Below, piece after piece: positions 1 through 5,103 of a DNA stretch of 5,348 nt (the first letter of the stretch is position 1; each line of letters opens with the position of its first letter). The notes beneath the pieces were generated by a model. That model was not told the DNA's origin, did not search any database, and saw only the letters and a program-made list of their open reading frames with translations. A program made the translations under genes and the position numbers. The DNA is from Deinococcus sp. (GTDB lineage: Bacteria; Deinococcota; Deinococci; Deinococcales; Deinococcaceae), in assembly GCA_028287665.1 (NCBI GenBank), contig JAQBPF010000182.1:1-5348 (forward strand), in the 5' to 3' direction.

Positions 1-192
1 CACCCGTGTTTCCAGGTCGGCACTTTGCAGCACGCCCCCATTCGCCACCGGACGGTCGGTCTGCGGCGTGGTCTGTCCTGCGGCCCCGCCCGAAATTCCG
101 CCTGCGATACTGGCCGCCCACATCAGCAGGCTCAGTACGGCCCCGCGCTGACCTGCTCTGGTCCCTTCTCTGTGCACACGCAACCTCGTCAC
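1..192 (-). CDS. N-terminal fragment of an unidentified exported protein (runs off left edge)
   Basis: An open frame on the minus strand continues through the left edge of the window (64 codons seen, no stop). Read from the GTG at 192, the protein begins MTRLRVHREGTRAGQRG, a basic n-region, followed by a hydrophobic stretch (AVLSLLMWAASIAGGISG), a small-residue region ending near GAAGQ, and then a polar, Thr/Pro-rich start of the mature part (QTTPQTDRPVANGG). This is the pattern of a Sec signal peptide. No cysteine follows the hydrophobic core, so it is not an obvious lipoprotein. The start at 192 is preferred over the GTG at 177 because a TACACT box lies 7 bases upstream of it and because it supplies more positive charge. 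The gene is divergent from mglB. Too little of the mature domain is present to name a family; the function is unknown to me. Confidence 0.6.
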   Translation of the reverse strand, partial: MTRLRVHREGTRAGQRGAVLSLLMWAASIAGGISGGAAGQTTPQTDRPVANGGVLQSADLETRV

Positions 193-199
193 GCGGGCG

Positions 200-205
200 A
201 GTGTA
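200..205 (-). promoter_or_regulatory. Candidate -10 box (TACACT) for the left-edge exported protein
   Basis: Read on the minus strand, TACACT fits the TANNNT -10 pattern and ends 7 bases before the GTG at 192. No Shine-Dalgarno sequence lies in that gap, so transcription would begin at or next to the start codon, giving a leaderless mRNA. No convincing -35 hexamer is seen about 17 bases upstream. This is a pattern-based call. Confidence 0.45.
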
Positions 206-356
206 CAGTTCGGGTGCTGACTGCCGGGTGAGGAAGCCTGAGGCCCCCCCCAGTGCCCCCATTTAGAATGCCGCCAATAGAGTAGAAAGGCCGCCTGGCA
301 TGCAAGATTTCTCACGTTATCTCCAAAAACGTCAGAAGATTGTGCCGGACGCCTCC
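206..356. other. Divergent intergenic region upstream of mglB
   Basis: This stretch lies between the divergent exported-protein gene and mglB. I see no believable gene in it. It holds a C-run at 244-251, a second TANNNT box on the plus strand (TAGAAT, 264-269) with no start codon suitably placed after it, and an inverted repeat ACGTT/AACGT (314-318 and 328-332). It probably carries the control sites of both genes. Confidence 0.4.
314..332. repeat. Short inverted repeat upstream of the mglB promoter
   Basis: ACGTT at 314-318 is matched by AACGT at 328-332 with a 9-base spacer; including two further bases on each side the arms agree at 6 of 7 positions. It sits about 25 bases upstream of the mglB -10 box, where an operator or activator site could lie. 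Five-base arms can occur by chance, so this is a weak call. Confidence 0.2.
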
Positions 357-362
357 TATACT
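357..362 (+). promoter_or_regulatory. Candidate -10 box (TATACT) of the mglBA operon
   Basis: TATACT differs from the TATAAT consensus at one position and ends 10 bases before the ATG at 373. A start of transcription about 6 to 8 bases downstream would leave a leader of only a few bases, so the mRNA would be leaderless or nearly so; this agrees with the absence of a Shine-Dalgarno sequence before the ATG. No clear -35 element is visible. Confidence 0.5.
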
Positions 363-372
363 GCAAAGCGTC

Positions 373-858
373 ATGATTGAACCCTCACTTGCACTGTACG
401 GAGACGCGTTTGCCCGTGTTGACCGTTTATTAGAGGAGCTGCTGGAAGTTACCGGCGTTCGTTACGGTCTTCTCGTGGACCGCAAAGGCTTCGTGTTGTC
501 TCACAAAGAAGCGCTGTGGGCCCCGCGCCCGCCCGCCCTCGACAGCGTGGCGACCCTGGTGGCCAGCAACGCCGCCGCCACCGCCGCACTGGCCAACATG
601 CTGGGCGAGCGCACCTTCAGCGAGCAGACCCATCAGGGCGAGAACGGCACCCTGTATGTCGAGTCGGTGGGCGATCAGGCCCTTCTCACCCTTATTTTTG
701 ATGTGGCTGTGCCGCTGGGCAAAGTCAAGGTGTACGCCCGCAAGTCCATCGTTCAGCTCGCCGCCATCCTGGAAGAACTCAAAGACATTCCGCCGGTGCA
801 ACTGGATTCGGATTTCTCGAAGGGGGCCAACGCCCTGCTGGACGATCTGCTCGGATGA
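373..858 (+). CDS. mglB: MglB, Roadblock/LC7-domain regulator (GAP partner) of the MglA GTPase
   Basis: This 161-residue protein is a single Roadblock/LC7 domain. In this family MglB forms a homodimer that binds one MglA, stimulates its GTP hydrolysis and helps set cell polarity in the cytoplasm. The sequence shows an N-terminal amphipathic helix (residues 10-27), the beta-hairpin region [15 protein letters not shown] (30-44), a small-residue helix rich in Ala (57-78, ending ANMLGE), the paired strands around 87-110 ([18 protein letters not shown]), and the LGKVKVY strand followed by the last helix (115-136). The end [11 protein letters not shown] is also typical. The ATG at 373 is chosen because [10 protein letters not shown] matches the usual MglB start; an upstream TTG at 340 would place the -10 box inside the gene. 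MglA follows downstream on the same strand. The identification is strong because the partner gene is adjacent and intact. Confidence 0.93.
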   Translation: MIEPSLALYGDAFARVDRLLEELLEVTGVRYGLLVDRKGFVLSHKEALWAPRPPALDSVATLVASNAAATAALANMLGERTFSEQTHQGENGTLYVESVGDQALLTLIFDVAVPLGKVKVYARKSIVQLAAILEELKDIPPVQLDSDFSKGANALLDDLLG

Positions 859-961
859 TTCCCCTGACACTGCGCCTCACCCTGTTGGTCTTGCCTGCCC
901 GCCTCCCGACCCCTCACCCGCGCCAGTTTTCTCTTCTGCGCCCGCACCTGGAGGCTCTCTC
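859..961 (+). other. C-rich, G-poor gap between mglB and mglA
   Basis: The 103 bases between the mglB stop and the mglA start contain about 49 C and 20 G by my count, with the strongest skew at 885-920 and 930-949. No internal start codon in the MglA frame and no hairpin followed by a T-run is seen. Such unstructured C-rich RNA can be a Rho-loading site, so it may tune expression of mglA relative to mglB. That role is inference. Confidence 0.35.
950..954 (+). promoter_or_regulatory. Ribosome binding site of mglA (GGAGG)
   Basis: GGAGG lies 7 bases before the GTG at 962. It is a strong Shine-Dalgarno sequence and fixes the mglA start, since the open frame continues far upstream without a stop. 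It contrasts with mglB, which has none. Confidence 0.8.
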
Positions 962-1552
962 GTGAGTACCATCAACTTTGCCGCCCGCGAAATCAACTGC
1001 AAAATCGTGTATTACGGCCCCGGCATGAGCGGGAAAACCACCAACCTCAAGCATGTGTTCGGCAAGGTTCCGGCCCACCTGCGCGGCGAAATGGTCAGCC
1101 TGGCCACCGAAGATGAGCGCACCCTCTTCTTCGACTTTCTGCCTCTGGACCTCGGCACCGTGCAGGGCTTTAAAACCCGCTTTCACCTGTACACCGTGCC
1201 CGGACAGGTGTTCTACAACGCCAGCCGCAAGCTGATTCTGCGCGGCGTGGACGGCATTGTGTTCGTGGCCGACAGCGCGCCCAACCGTCTGCGGGCCAAT
1301 GCCGAAAGTATGCGCAACCTCCGCGAAAACCTCGCTGAACACGGCATTGATGTGCGTGACGTGCCCATCGTGTTGCAGGTCAACAAACGCGACCTGCCCG
1401 ACGCCCTGCCCACCAATATGATCCGCTCGGTCATTGATCCCCGCCAGGAACTGCAACTGTTCGAGGCCACGGCCCACCTGGGCGGCGGCGTCTTCGAAAC
1501 CCTGAAAACGGTCAGCCGCCTGGTCCTGGAGCGGTTGTCGCAGAACAAGTAA
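962..1552 (+). CDS. mglA: MglA, small Ras-like GTPase of cell polarity
   Basis: This 196-residue protein is a complete MglA-type GTPase. It binds GTP in the cytoplasm, and in relatives it localises to a cell pole and directs motility or pilus machinery. Visible motifs are the P-loop GPGMSGKTT (19-27, with Gly21 as in MglA), the DERT segment holding Arg53 (the intrinsic arginine finger of MglA) and Thr54 (Mg/switch I), the TVPGQ motif (78-82, with Gln82 and Thr in place of the Asp of Ras), the guanine-specificity motif NKRD (141-144), and EATA (168-171) in the G5 position. None of these residues is missing, so an active enzyme is expected. The GTG start is fixed by the GGAGG box and by the conserved beginning [18 protein letters not shown]. 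It is the second gene after mglB and is followed by a terminator. The family call is very secure; the cellular task here is inferred from Thermus and Myxococcus. Confidence 0.96.
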   Translation: MSTINFAAREINCKIVYYGPGMSGKTTNLKHVFGKVPAHLRGEMVSLATEDERTLFFDFLPLDLGTVQGFKTRFHLYTVPGQVFYNASRKLILRGVDGIVFVADSAPNRLRANAESMRNLRENLAEHGIDVRDVPIVLQVNKRDLPDALPTNMIRSVIDPRQELQLFEATAHLGGGVFETLKTVSRLVLERLSQNK

Positions 1553-1589
1553 GAGCGAACGAGTAACAGACCAGAGCTTCCAACGGATG

Positions 1590-1616
1590 GCCCTACCGAA
1601 CTGGTGGGGCTTTTTT
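1590..1616 (+). terminator. Intrinsic terminator of the mglBA operon
   Basis: GCCCTACC (1590-1597) pairs with GGTGGGGC (1603-1610) through eight pairs, one of them a G-U wobble, around the five-base loop GAACT. Six T residues follow at 1611-1616. The site lies 37 bases after the mglA stop. Confidence 0.9.
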
Positions 1617-1639
1617 GGTATCCATGCGGCCTTCAATGG

Positions 1640-1663
1640 AAAAACCTCCACCCAGGGCGGAGG
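1640..1663 (-). terminator. Intrinsic terminator of the ABC exporter operon
   Basis: Read on the minus strand, CCTCCGCC and GGTGGAGG form an eight-pair stem (one G-U wobble) around a three-base loop, followed by five T residues (the A-run at 1640-1644 on the plus strand). It lies about 40 bases after the permease stop and faces the mglA terminator, with 23 bases between their T-tracts. Confidence 0.85.
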
Positions 1664-1704
1664 CTTCTTGAGCAGGTTGCGGGGAGTGCTGGCTTCTGTG
1701 TGCC

Positions 1705-2478
1705 TTAAATGTCTCTGCGGTCAAAGGCGAAGACGGCCATCAGGCCAAAGCCCACGGTGTAGATAATCAGCAAGATCAGCGGCTGCGTGATGTCCGTCTG
1801 CTGAGCGTACAAATTCAGGTGGCTGGTCAGCAGCACCCGCTGGATGGTTTCTGGAAAGACCACCAGCAGGCGCATCAGGTTCAGAGCGGCAAAGGTGGCG
1901 AGCGCGGCGGCAGCGGTATTGAGCAGCAACACACCGAACAGCAGGGCCAGCGCCGCGATAGGCATCAGCATGAGGGCGGCCAGGCCACTGCCGCGCAGCA
2001 CTTCGGCCAGCGCCTGATTGCTGGTCAGGGTGCCCACCCCCACAAACAGTCCGGGTCCCATGCCCGTCCCGCCCGTAAATTCTCCGTAGCCTCTGGGAAT
2101 GCCCGCCAACAGCGAGCCGATGACGGTGACGCCCACCAACAACACCGGGTAGGCCAGAGCCACCACCAATTTGCTGGCAATGACGGTGGTGCGGTCCACC
2201 GGGCGCAGCAACAGGGGAGCCAGCGTGCCCTGACTGACCTCTGTGCCGATCATCTCGGCCACCGTGACCGCAATAAACAGCGGAATCAGAAACTGGACGG
2301 CAATGCCGATGCTGATGGCGGGAATCTGCCAGCCACTCACCACGGCCACCTTCATCAGCACTTCCAGGCGCGGGGCAAAGGCCCACAGCAGCGGCAGCAC
2401 GAAGCACACGATCAGGGCCAGCCGGGCACTGCGGGAACCAAGCAATTTCAGGAACTCCAGGGTGATCAGGGTCAGCAT
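1705..2478 (-). CDS. ABC-2 type exporter permease, six membrane segments
   Basis: This 257-residue membrane protein is the transmembrane half of an ABC exporter. Hydrophobic segments lie at about residues 18-35, 54-76, 103-125, 163-183, 184-206 and 233-252, the six-helix layout of ABC-2 (NatB/BcrB-like) permeases. Between segments 2 and 3 it has E80 followed by [13 protein letters not shown], the usual cytoplasmic motif of the family (E...GTL..LL..P.SR), which contacts the ATPase. The protein ends with charged FDRRDI in the cytoplasm. The start ATG shares one base with the ATPase stop (TGATG), and GGAG lies 8 bases upstream, so translation is probably coupled. The transported substrate cannot be told from the sequence; antibiotics, peptides, lipids or ions are all exported by relatives. 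Confidence 0.88.
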   Translation of the reverse strand: MLTLITLEFLKLLGSRSARLALIVCFVLPLLWAFAPRLEVLMKVAVVSGWQIPAISIGIAVQFLIPLFIAVTVAEMIGTEVSQGTLAPLLLRPVDRTTVIASKLVVALAYPVLLVGVTVIGSLLAGIPRGYGEFTGGTGMGPGLFVGVGTLTSNQALAEVLRGSGLAALMLMPIAALALLFGVLLLNTAAAALATFAALNLMRLLVVFPETIQRVLLTSHLNLYAQQTDITQPLILLIIYTVGFGLMAVFAFDRRDI

Positions 2479-3416
2479 CAGGCTTGCTCCACGCGCTCGC
2501 GGTAGTACTCGTACAGGTCGAAATGGTCGGGGCTGGCCTCAAACACGCGGATGCCCTCGTTGCTGAGGTGCGCCAGTGCATCGGGCACACCGGCTTCGCC
2601 GCCCAGGTAGGCGATGGCGTAAGGGGTCCGGGTGCTGACGCGGCGAACGAAGGGCAACCGCTCGAGCGCCGAGGCCGCGCCCACTGGATCATCGACCCGG
2701 AAACGGTAGGCCGCCTGCCGTGCCCGCAGGTCCACCGTATCGACCATCCGCCCGCCAGTCAGAATGCCCACGGTATGCGCGTAGGTCGCGATTTCACGCA
2801 GGTGGTGCGTACTGAGGATCACGGCGCACCCGCTGGTCGCCAGACTGGTCACGATGCGGTGAATCAGGCCGATGCCCAGGGGATCGAGGCCGCTGGTGGG
2901 TTCGTCCAGAATCAGAACCTTGGGTTCGGCCAGAATCGCGCTGGCGACCCCCAACCGCTGCCGCTGCCCCAGCGAAAACTCCTGCACCTTGCGGTCGGCC
3001 ATACGGGTCAGTTCCAGCAGGGCCAGCACTTCGCGGATACGGTCCCGGCTGACCCTGCGCCCGCCGGGGGCCATGGCGGCCAGGTTGGCGTGGGTCTGAA
3101 GGTTCTGCGTTCCCGTGAACTGTGGATAGAACTTGGCCGGGGCCTCGACCACTGCGCCGAGGTAGGCGCGGGCGCGGGAGCCGTCGGTATGCACGTCGCG
3201 TCCCAGCAGCCTCACCTCGCCGTCGGTGGGAAAAGCCAGACCAGTGAGACAACGAATGAGGGTGGTTTTGCCTGCCCCGTTGGGGCCAGTCAGAGCATAG
3301 ACCTCACCTGCTTTTACGGTCAGGTGGACGTCTTCGAGGATGGTGTTCGAGCCATACCGCTTCACCAAACCGCGCACCTCGATGGCTGGGAGTGCGGGCG
3401 CGCCTTGCTTAGTCAC
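2478..3416 (-). CDS. ABC exporter ATP-binding protein (BcrA/NatA-like)
   Basis: This 312-residue protein is the ATP-hydrolysing subunit that drives the downstream permease from the cytoplasmic side. It shows Walker [10 protein letters not shown] (44-52), signature SLGQRQR (148-154), Walker B VLILDEP (167-173, with catalytic Glu172), D-loop SGLD (175-178) and the switch His204 in STHHL. The Q-loop position carries Glu91 ([10 protein letters not shown]) instead of Gln, as is common in BcrA-like exporters. After about residue 225 comes a roughly 85-residue C-terminal extension (from [11 protein letters not shown] onward), as in many drug or peptide exporter ATPases of this group. The start is a GTG whose codon lies 6 bases after a TAGGTT box, with no Shine-Dalgarno sequence, so a leaderless message is likely. 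No two-component or self-immunity gene is adjacent that would point to bacitracin-like export, so the substrate stays unknown. Confidence 0.93.
   Translation of the reverse strand: MTKQGAPALPAIEVRGLVKRYGSNTILEDVHLTVKAGEVYALTGPNGAGKTTLIRCLTGLAFPTDGEVRLLGRDVHTDGSRARAYLGAVVEAPAKFYPQFTGTQNLQTHANLAAMAPGGRRVSRDRIREVLALLELTRMADRKVQEFSLGQRQRLGVASAILAEPKVLILDEPTSGLDPLGIGLIHRIVTSLATSGCAVILSTHHLREIATYAHTVGILTGGRMVDTVDLRARQAAYRFRVDDPVGAASALERLPFVRRVSTRTPYAIAYLGGEAGVPDALAHLSNEGIRVFEASPDHFDLYEYYRERVEQA
2487..2490 (-). promoter_or_regulatory. Ribosome binding site of the ABC permease (GGAG)
   Basis: GGAG on the minus strand sits 8 bases before the permease ATG, inside the last codons of the ATPase gene. 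Together with the TGATG overlap it supports this start and coupled translation. Confidence 0.6.
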
Positions 3417-3420
3417 CTGC

Positions 3421-3434
3421 TTAACCTAGCCTAA
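3421..3434. repeat. Imperfect palindrome over the ABC operon -10 box
   Basis: TTAACCTAGCCTAA agrees with its own reverse complement at 10 of 14 positions (TTA and TAA ends around a central CTAG). Because it overlaps the presumed -10 box it could be an operator for a repressor. A second weak pair, AACT/AGTT, follows at 3437-3450. Both may be chance. Confidence 0.25.
3423..3428 (-). promoter_or_regulatory. Candidate -10 box (TAGGTT) of the ABC operon
   Basis: On the minus strand TAGGTT (TANNNT) ends exactly 6 bases before the GTG at 3416, the spacing expected when the start codon itself is the first transcribed base. No -35 match of quality is seen 16 to 18 bases upstream. The box lies within the imperfect palindrome at 3421-3434. 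Confidence 0.45.
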
Positions 3435-3575
3435 TCAACTCCACCAAGTTCTTACATTTCCCCCGAGTACGACCAGAGCATGAAGAGGTCGCATGGCAAA
3501 CCCCCTTGTGCCGACGCTTCAATCATGCTTATAAGTGACCAAAAGGTCGCCTCAGACTTCATTAAAAGAGGAGCC
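3435..3575. other. Intergenic region between ABC operon and sodC terminator
   Basis: No believable protein gene is seen here. The stretch contains a plus-strand promoter-like pair, TTGTGC (3506-3511) and TATAAG (3530-3535) with an 18-base spacer, the inverted repeat GACC-AAAA-GGTC (3537-3548), and the heptamer AGGTCGC twice (3485-3491 and 3544-3550). A transcript from the plus-strand pair would run into the 3' end of the opposite sodC gene. No product is evident. Confidence 0.3.
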
Positions 3576-3618
3576 AAAAAAAGGCCGGAGGGTCCTGCCC
3601 CCCGGCCCTCTCCGGCCT
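3576..3618 (-). terminator. Intrinsic terminator of the dehydrogenase-sodC operon
   Basis: On the minus strand AGGCCGGA (3618-3611) pairs perfectly with TCCGGCCT (3589-3582), with further GGG/CCC pairing possible inside after a small bulge. Seven T residues follow (A-run 3576-3582 on the plus strand, overlapping the stem foot by one base). It lies about 40 bases after the sodC stop and is the strongest terminator in the window. Confidence 0.92.
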
Positions 3619-3656
3619 GATCTCTGAGATTTGCCCCGTTTCTTAAGAGACCAGAT

Positions 3657-5102
3657 TCAGAACGCGTTGAAGCGCGTCAGACGGAACGGGGTTTCTGGGG
3701 TGCCGCCCTGCAACTTGTCCAACTGACTCTGTGTGACCACAAGATCTGTACCGATTGCCGTCAAGGTGGCGGGGAAGCGCAGGCCTTGCAGCGGTTCTTC
3801 GGCCACCAGGGTACCTGTCCCCGAATCGGTGCTGAGGGCCACTTTGCTGACCACGCCCAGCGCGTTGCGGGCCACATACAGCGTGCGGGGATTGGCTGGA
3901 TCGAGCAGGATGCCGTCACCGCGCATCAGGCCGCCTATGACTTTCTTGACCGCCTTGGTCCGTAGATCGATGCGCCATACGTCGCCCGTGTTCAGCTGCA
4001 TGGTCAGCAGGGAGCGGCCGTCGGGGGTTGCCAGGATGCCGTTCAGATTGATGCCGGGGCCGTACTTGATGGGCGTCCTGTCCAACTCCAGCCAGGCACT
4101 CACCTTCAGGTCGGGCGACACGCGGAAGATGACGGGCCGGGTCGAATCGGTCACGTAGACGCTGCCATCTGCGGCAGGCGCGAGGTCGTTGATGTACGGA
4201 TTGGGGCTCTTGGGGGTCTCCAGTACCGCAATGGGAGAGCCGTTGGGACTCAGCACACTGACGGTGCCCGCCGCTCCGCCTGCCACCCACACGCGGCCCT
4301 GGCGGTCTACCTTCAGCCCCAGCGCACTGGTGCGGCCCCGCGCTCCGCCTTCGCTCAGCAGGCTCACGGCACCTGACGAGGCATTGACCGCGTAAATGGA
4401 CCCGGTGGCCGCGCTGCCGGTGTACAACACCCCTCGGTTGGCGTCATAGGCCACGCCCTCGGGGAAGGTCTGGACGCCCGGCAGGGGGTAATCGCGGGTG
4501 GCGACCGTGCCGCGCACGATGGTGCCGCAACGGACGCGCGCGCCGCTCATGCCCGAGGGATCGCTCCTATAGTCGTCGGGTTTCTCGTGAATGATCAGGG
4601 TGCGGTTCAGGATACCGTCCATGCCTGTCAGCGAAATCTTGTCGGACATGAACGAAGCGCGGCCCACGCCGTCTGCGCCCACCGTCAACATGGGCAGGTC
4701 GCCGCCGTGTCCATACTTGTTGCCCGCCGTGGGGCTGTCGTGGTTGCGGCTCATGCCGGGATCGAAATGGGGGCCTGCCGCGCCAAAGGGGACCACTTCA
4801 TTGACTGCAGGATCAACGCCGGGGAGGCATTGGCGCGTGTCGTGGACATGCATACCGTGTTGCCCCGGCGTCAGCCCCCGCGCCTCGACTGTAACGGCCA
4901 CGGCCATGCCCGCCTGCCGGAAGGTGGCCGTGCCCTGGGCCTGCCCCTGTTCGTCCACGATGGTGGCCGTGGCGGTCAGAGGTGCGCTGGCCGGAGCCAT
5001 CATCTGCGCCATTTCTGCACCGCCCGCTGCGGCCAACCCCAGGGTCAATACGCCCAGCGCCGTCCATTTGACCCGCTTCAGCAGTGTTTCATTCACCTGC
5101 AT
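3657..5102 (-). CDS. sodC: Exported Cu/Zn superoxide dismutase fused to an SMP-30/gluconolactonase-like beta-propeller
   Basis: This 481-residue protein has three parts. Residues 8-33 are a basic-then-hydrophobic signal peptide or membrane anchor (LLKRVKWTALGVLTLGLAAA) without a lipobox cysteine, so it acts outside the cytoplasm. Residues 43-200 are a complete Cu/Zn SOD, which turns superoxide into peroxide and oxygen: His85 and His87 (HVH), bridging His112 (GPHFDP), His121, His132 and Asp135 (zinc; GHGGDLP), His172 (IIHEKPDD), Arg189 (SGAR) and the Cys92-Cys192 disulfide pair. Residues 205-481 form a six-bladed propeller with repeats such as PEGVAYD, LKVDRQGRVWVAGG, LAPAADGSVYVTD and LNGILATPDG; Glu215, Asn305, Asn354 and Asp396 sit in the positions and spacing of the SMP-30/lactonase site. 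Ordinary bacterial SodC is about 150-180 residues. The ATG lies one base after the dehydrogenase stop, so the two are co-transcribed. I recall a long SodC of this kind in Deinococcus radiodurans, unchecked. The propeller activity is inferred. Confidence 0.92.
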   Translation of the reverse strand: MQVNETLLKRVKWTALGVLTLGLAAAGGAEMAQMMAPASAPLTATATIVDEQGQAQGTATFRQAGMAVAVTVEARGLTPGQHGMHVHDTRQCLPGVDPAVNEVVPFGAAGPHFDPGMSRNHDSPTAGNKYGHGGDLPMLTVGADGVGRASFMSDKISLTGMDGILNRTLIIHEKPDDYRSDPSGMSGARVRCGTIVRGTVATRDYPLPGVQTFPEGVAYDANRGVLYTGSAATGSIYAVNASSGAVSLLSEGGARGRTSALGLKVDRQGRVWVAGGAAGTVSVLSPNGSPIAVLETPKSPNPYINDLAPAADGSVYVTDSTRPVIFRVSPDLKVSAWLELDRTPIKYGPGINLNGILATPDGRSLLTMQLNTGDVWRIDLRTKAVKKVIGGLMRGDGILLDPANPRTLYVARNALGVVSKVALSTDSGTGTLVAEEPLQGLRFPATLTAIGTDLVVTQSQLDKLQGGTPETPFRLTRFNAF

Positions 5103-5103
5103 C

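Noticed and set aside
6..266. Plus-strand open frames at the left edge
   Set aside because: They lie opposite the signal-peptide gene, have no start signals and have Arg/Pro/Ser-rich translations typical of noise in GC-rich DNA.
340..372. Earlier TTG start for MglB
   Set aside because: It adds eleven residues without similarity to MglB and would put the TATACT box inside the gene.
656..961. Extension of MglA upstream to an earlier ATG
   Set aside because: The added residues overlap mglB in another frame and resemble no domain; GGAGG before the GTG at 962 and the conserved beginning of MglA fix the start.
1621..1640. TCCAT/ATGGA inverted repeat between the two terminators
   Set aside because: Five-base arms around ten bases form no stable hairpin, and the two neighbouring terminators already explain the region.
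914..1651. Minus-strand open frame of about 245 codons opposite mglA
   Set aside because: It overlaps a complete GTPase gene and the mglA terminator, and shows no domain or ribosome binding site.
1819..2505. Plus-strand open frame of about 228 codons opposite the ABC permease
   Set aside because: Its translation is almost wholly Gln, Gly, His and Ala, the expected mirror of Leu/Ala/Val-rich membrane codons.
2484..3434. Long plus-strand open frame (about 316 codons) opposite the ABC ATPase
   Set aside because: It is the antisense shadow of a gene with all ABC motifs; its translation is rich in Gly, Gln, His and Val with no recognisable domain, and arises from GC-rich codon use.
3452..3526. 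24-codon minus-strand open frame upstream of the ABC ATPase, possible leader peptide
   Set aside because: No ribosome binding site, the TATAAG box is too near its ATG to drive it, and the ABC gene has its own promoter-like box downstream.
3641..3648. Perfect eight-base palindrome TCTTAAGA just after the sodC stop
   Set aside because: It is short, and it lies in the 3' untranslated part before the real terminator; chance is sufficient explanation.
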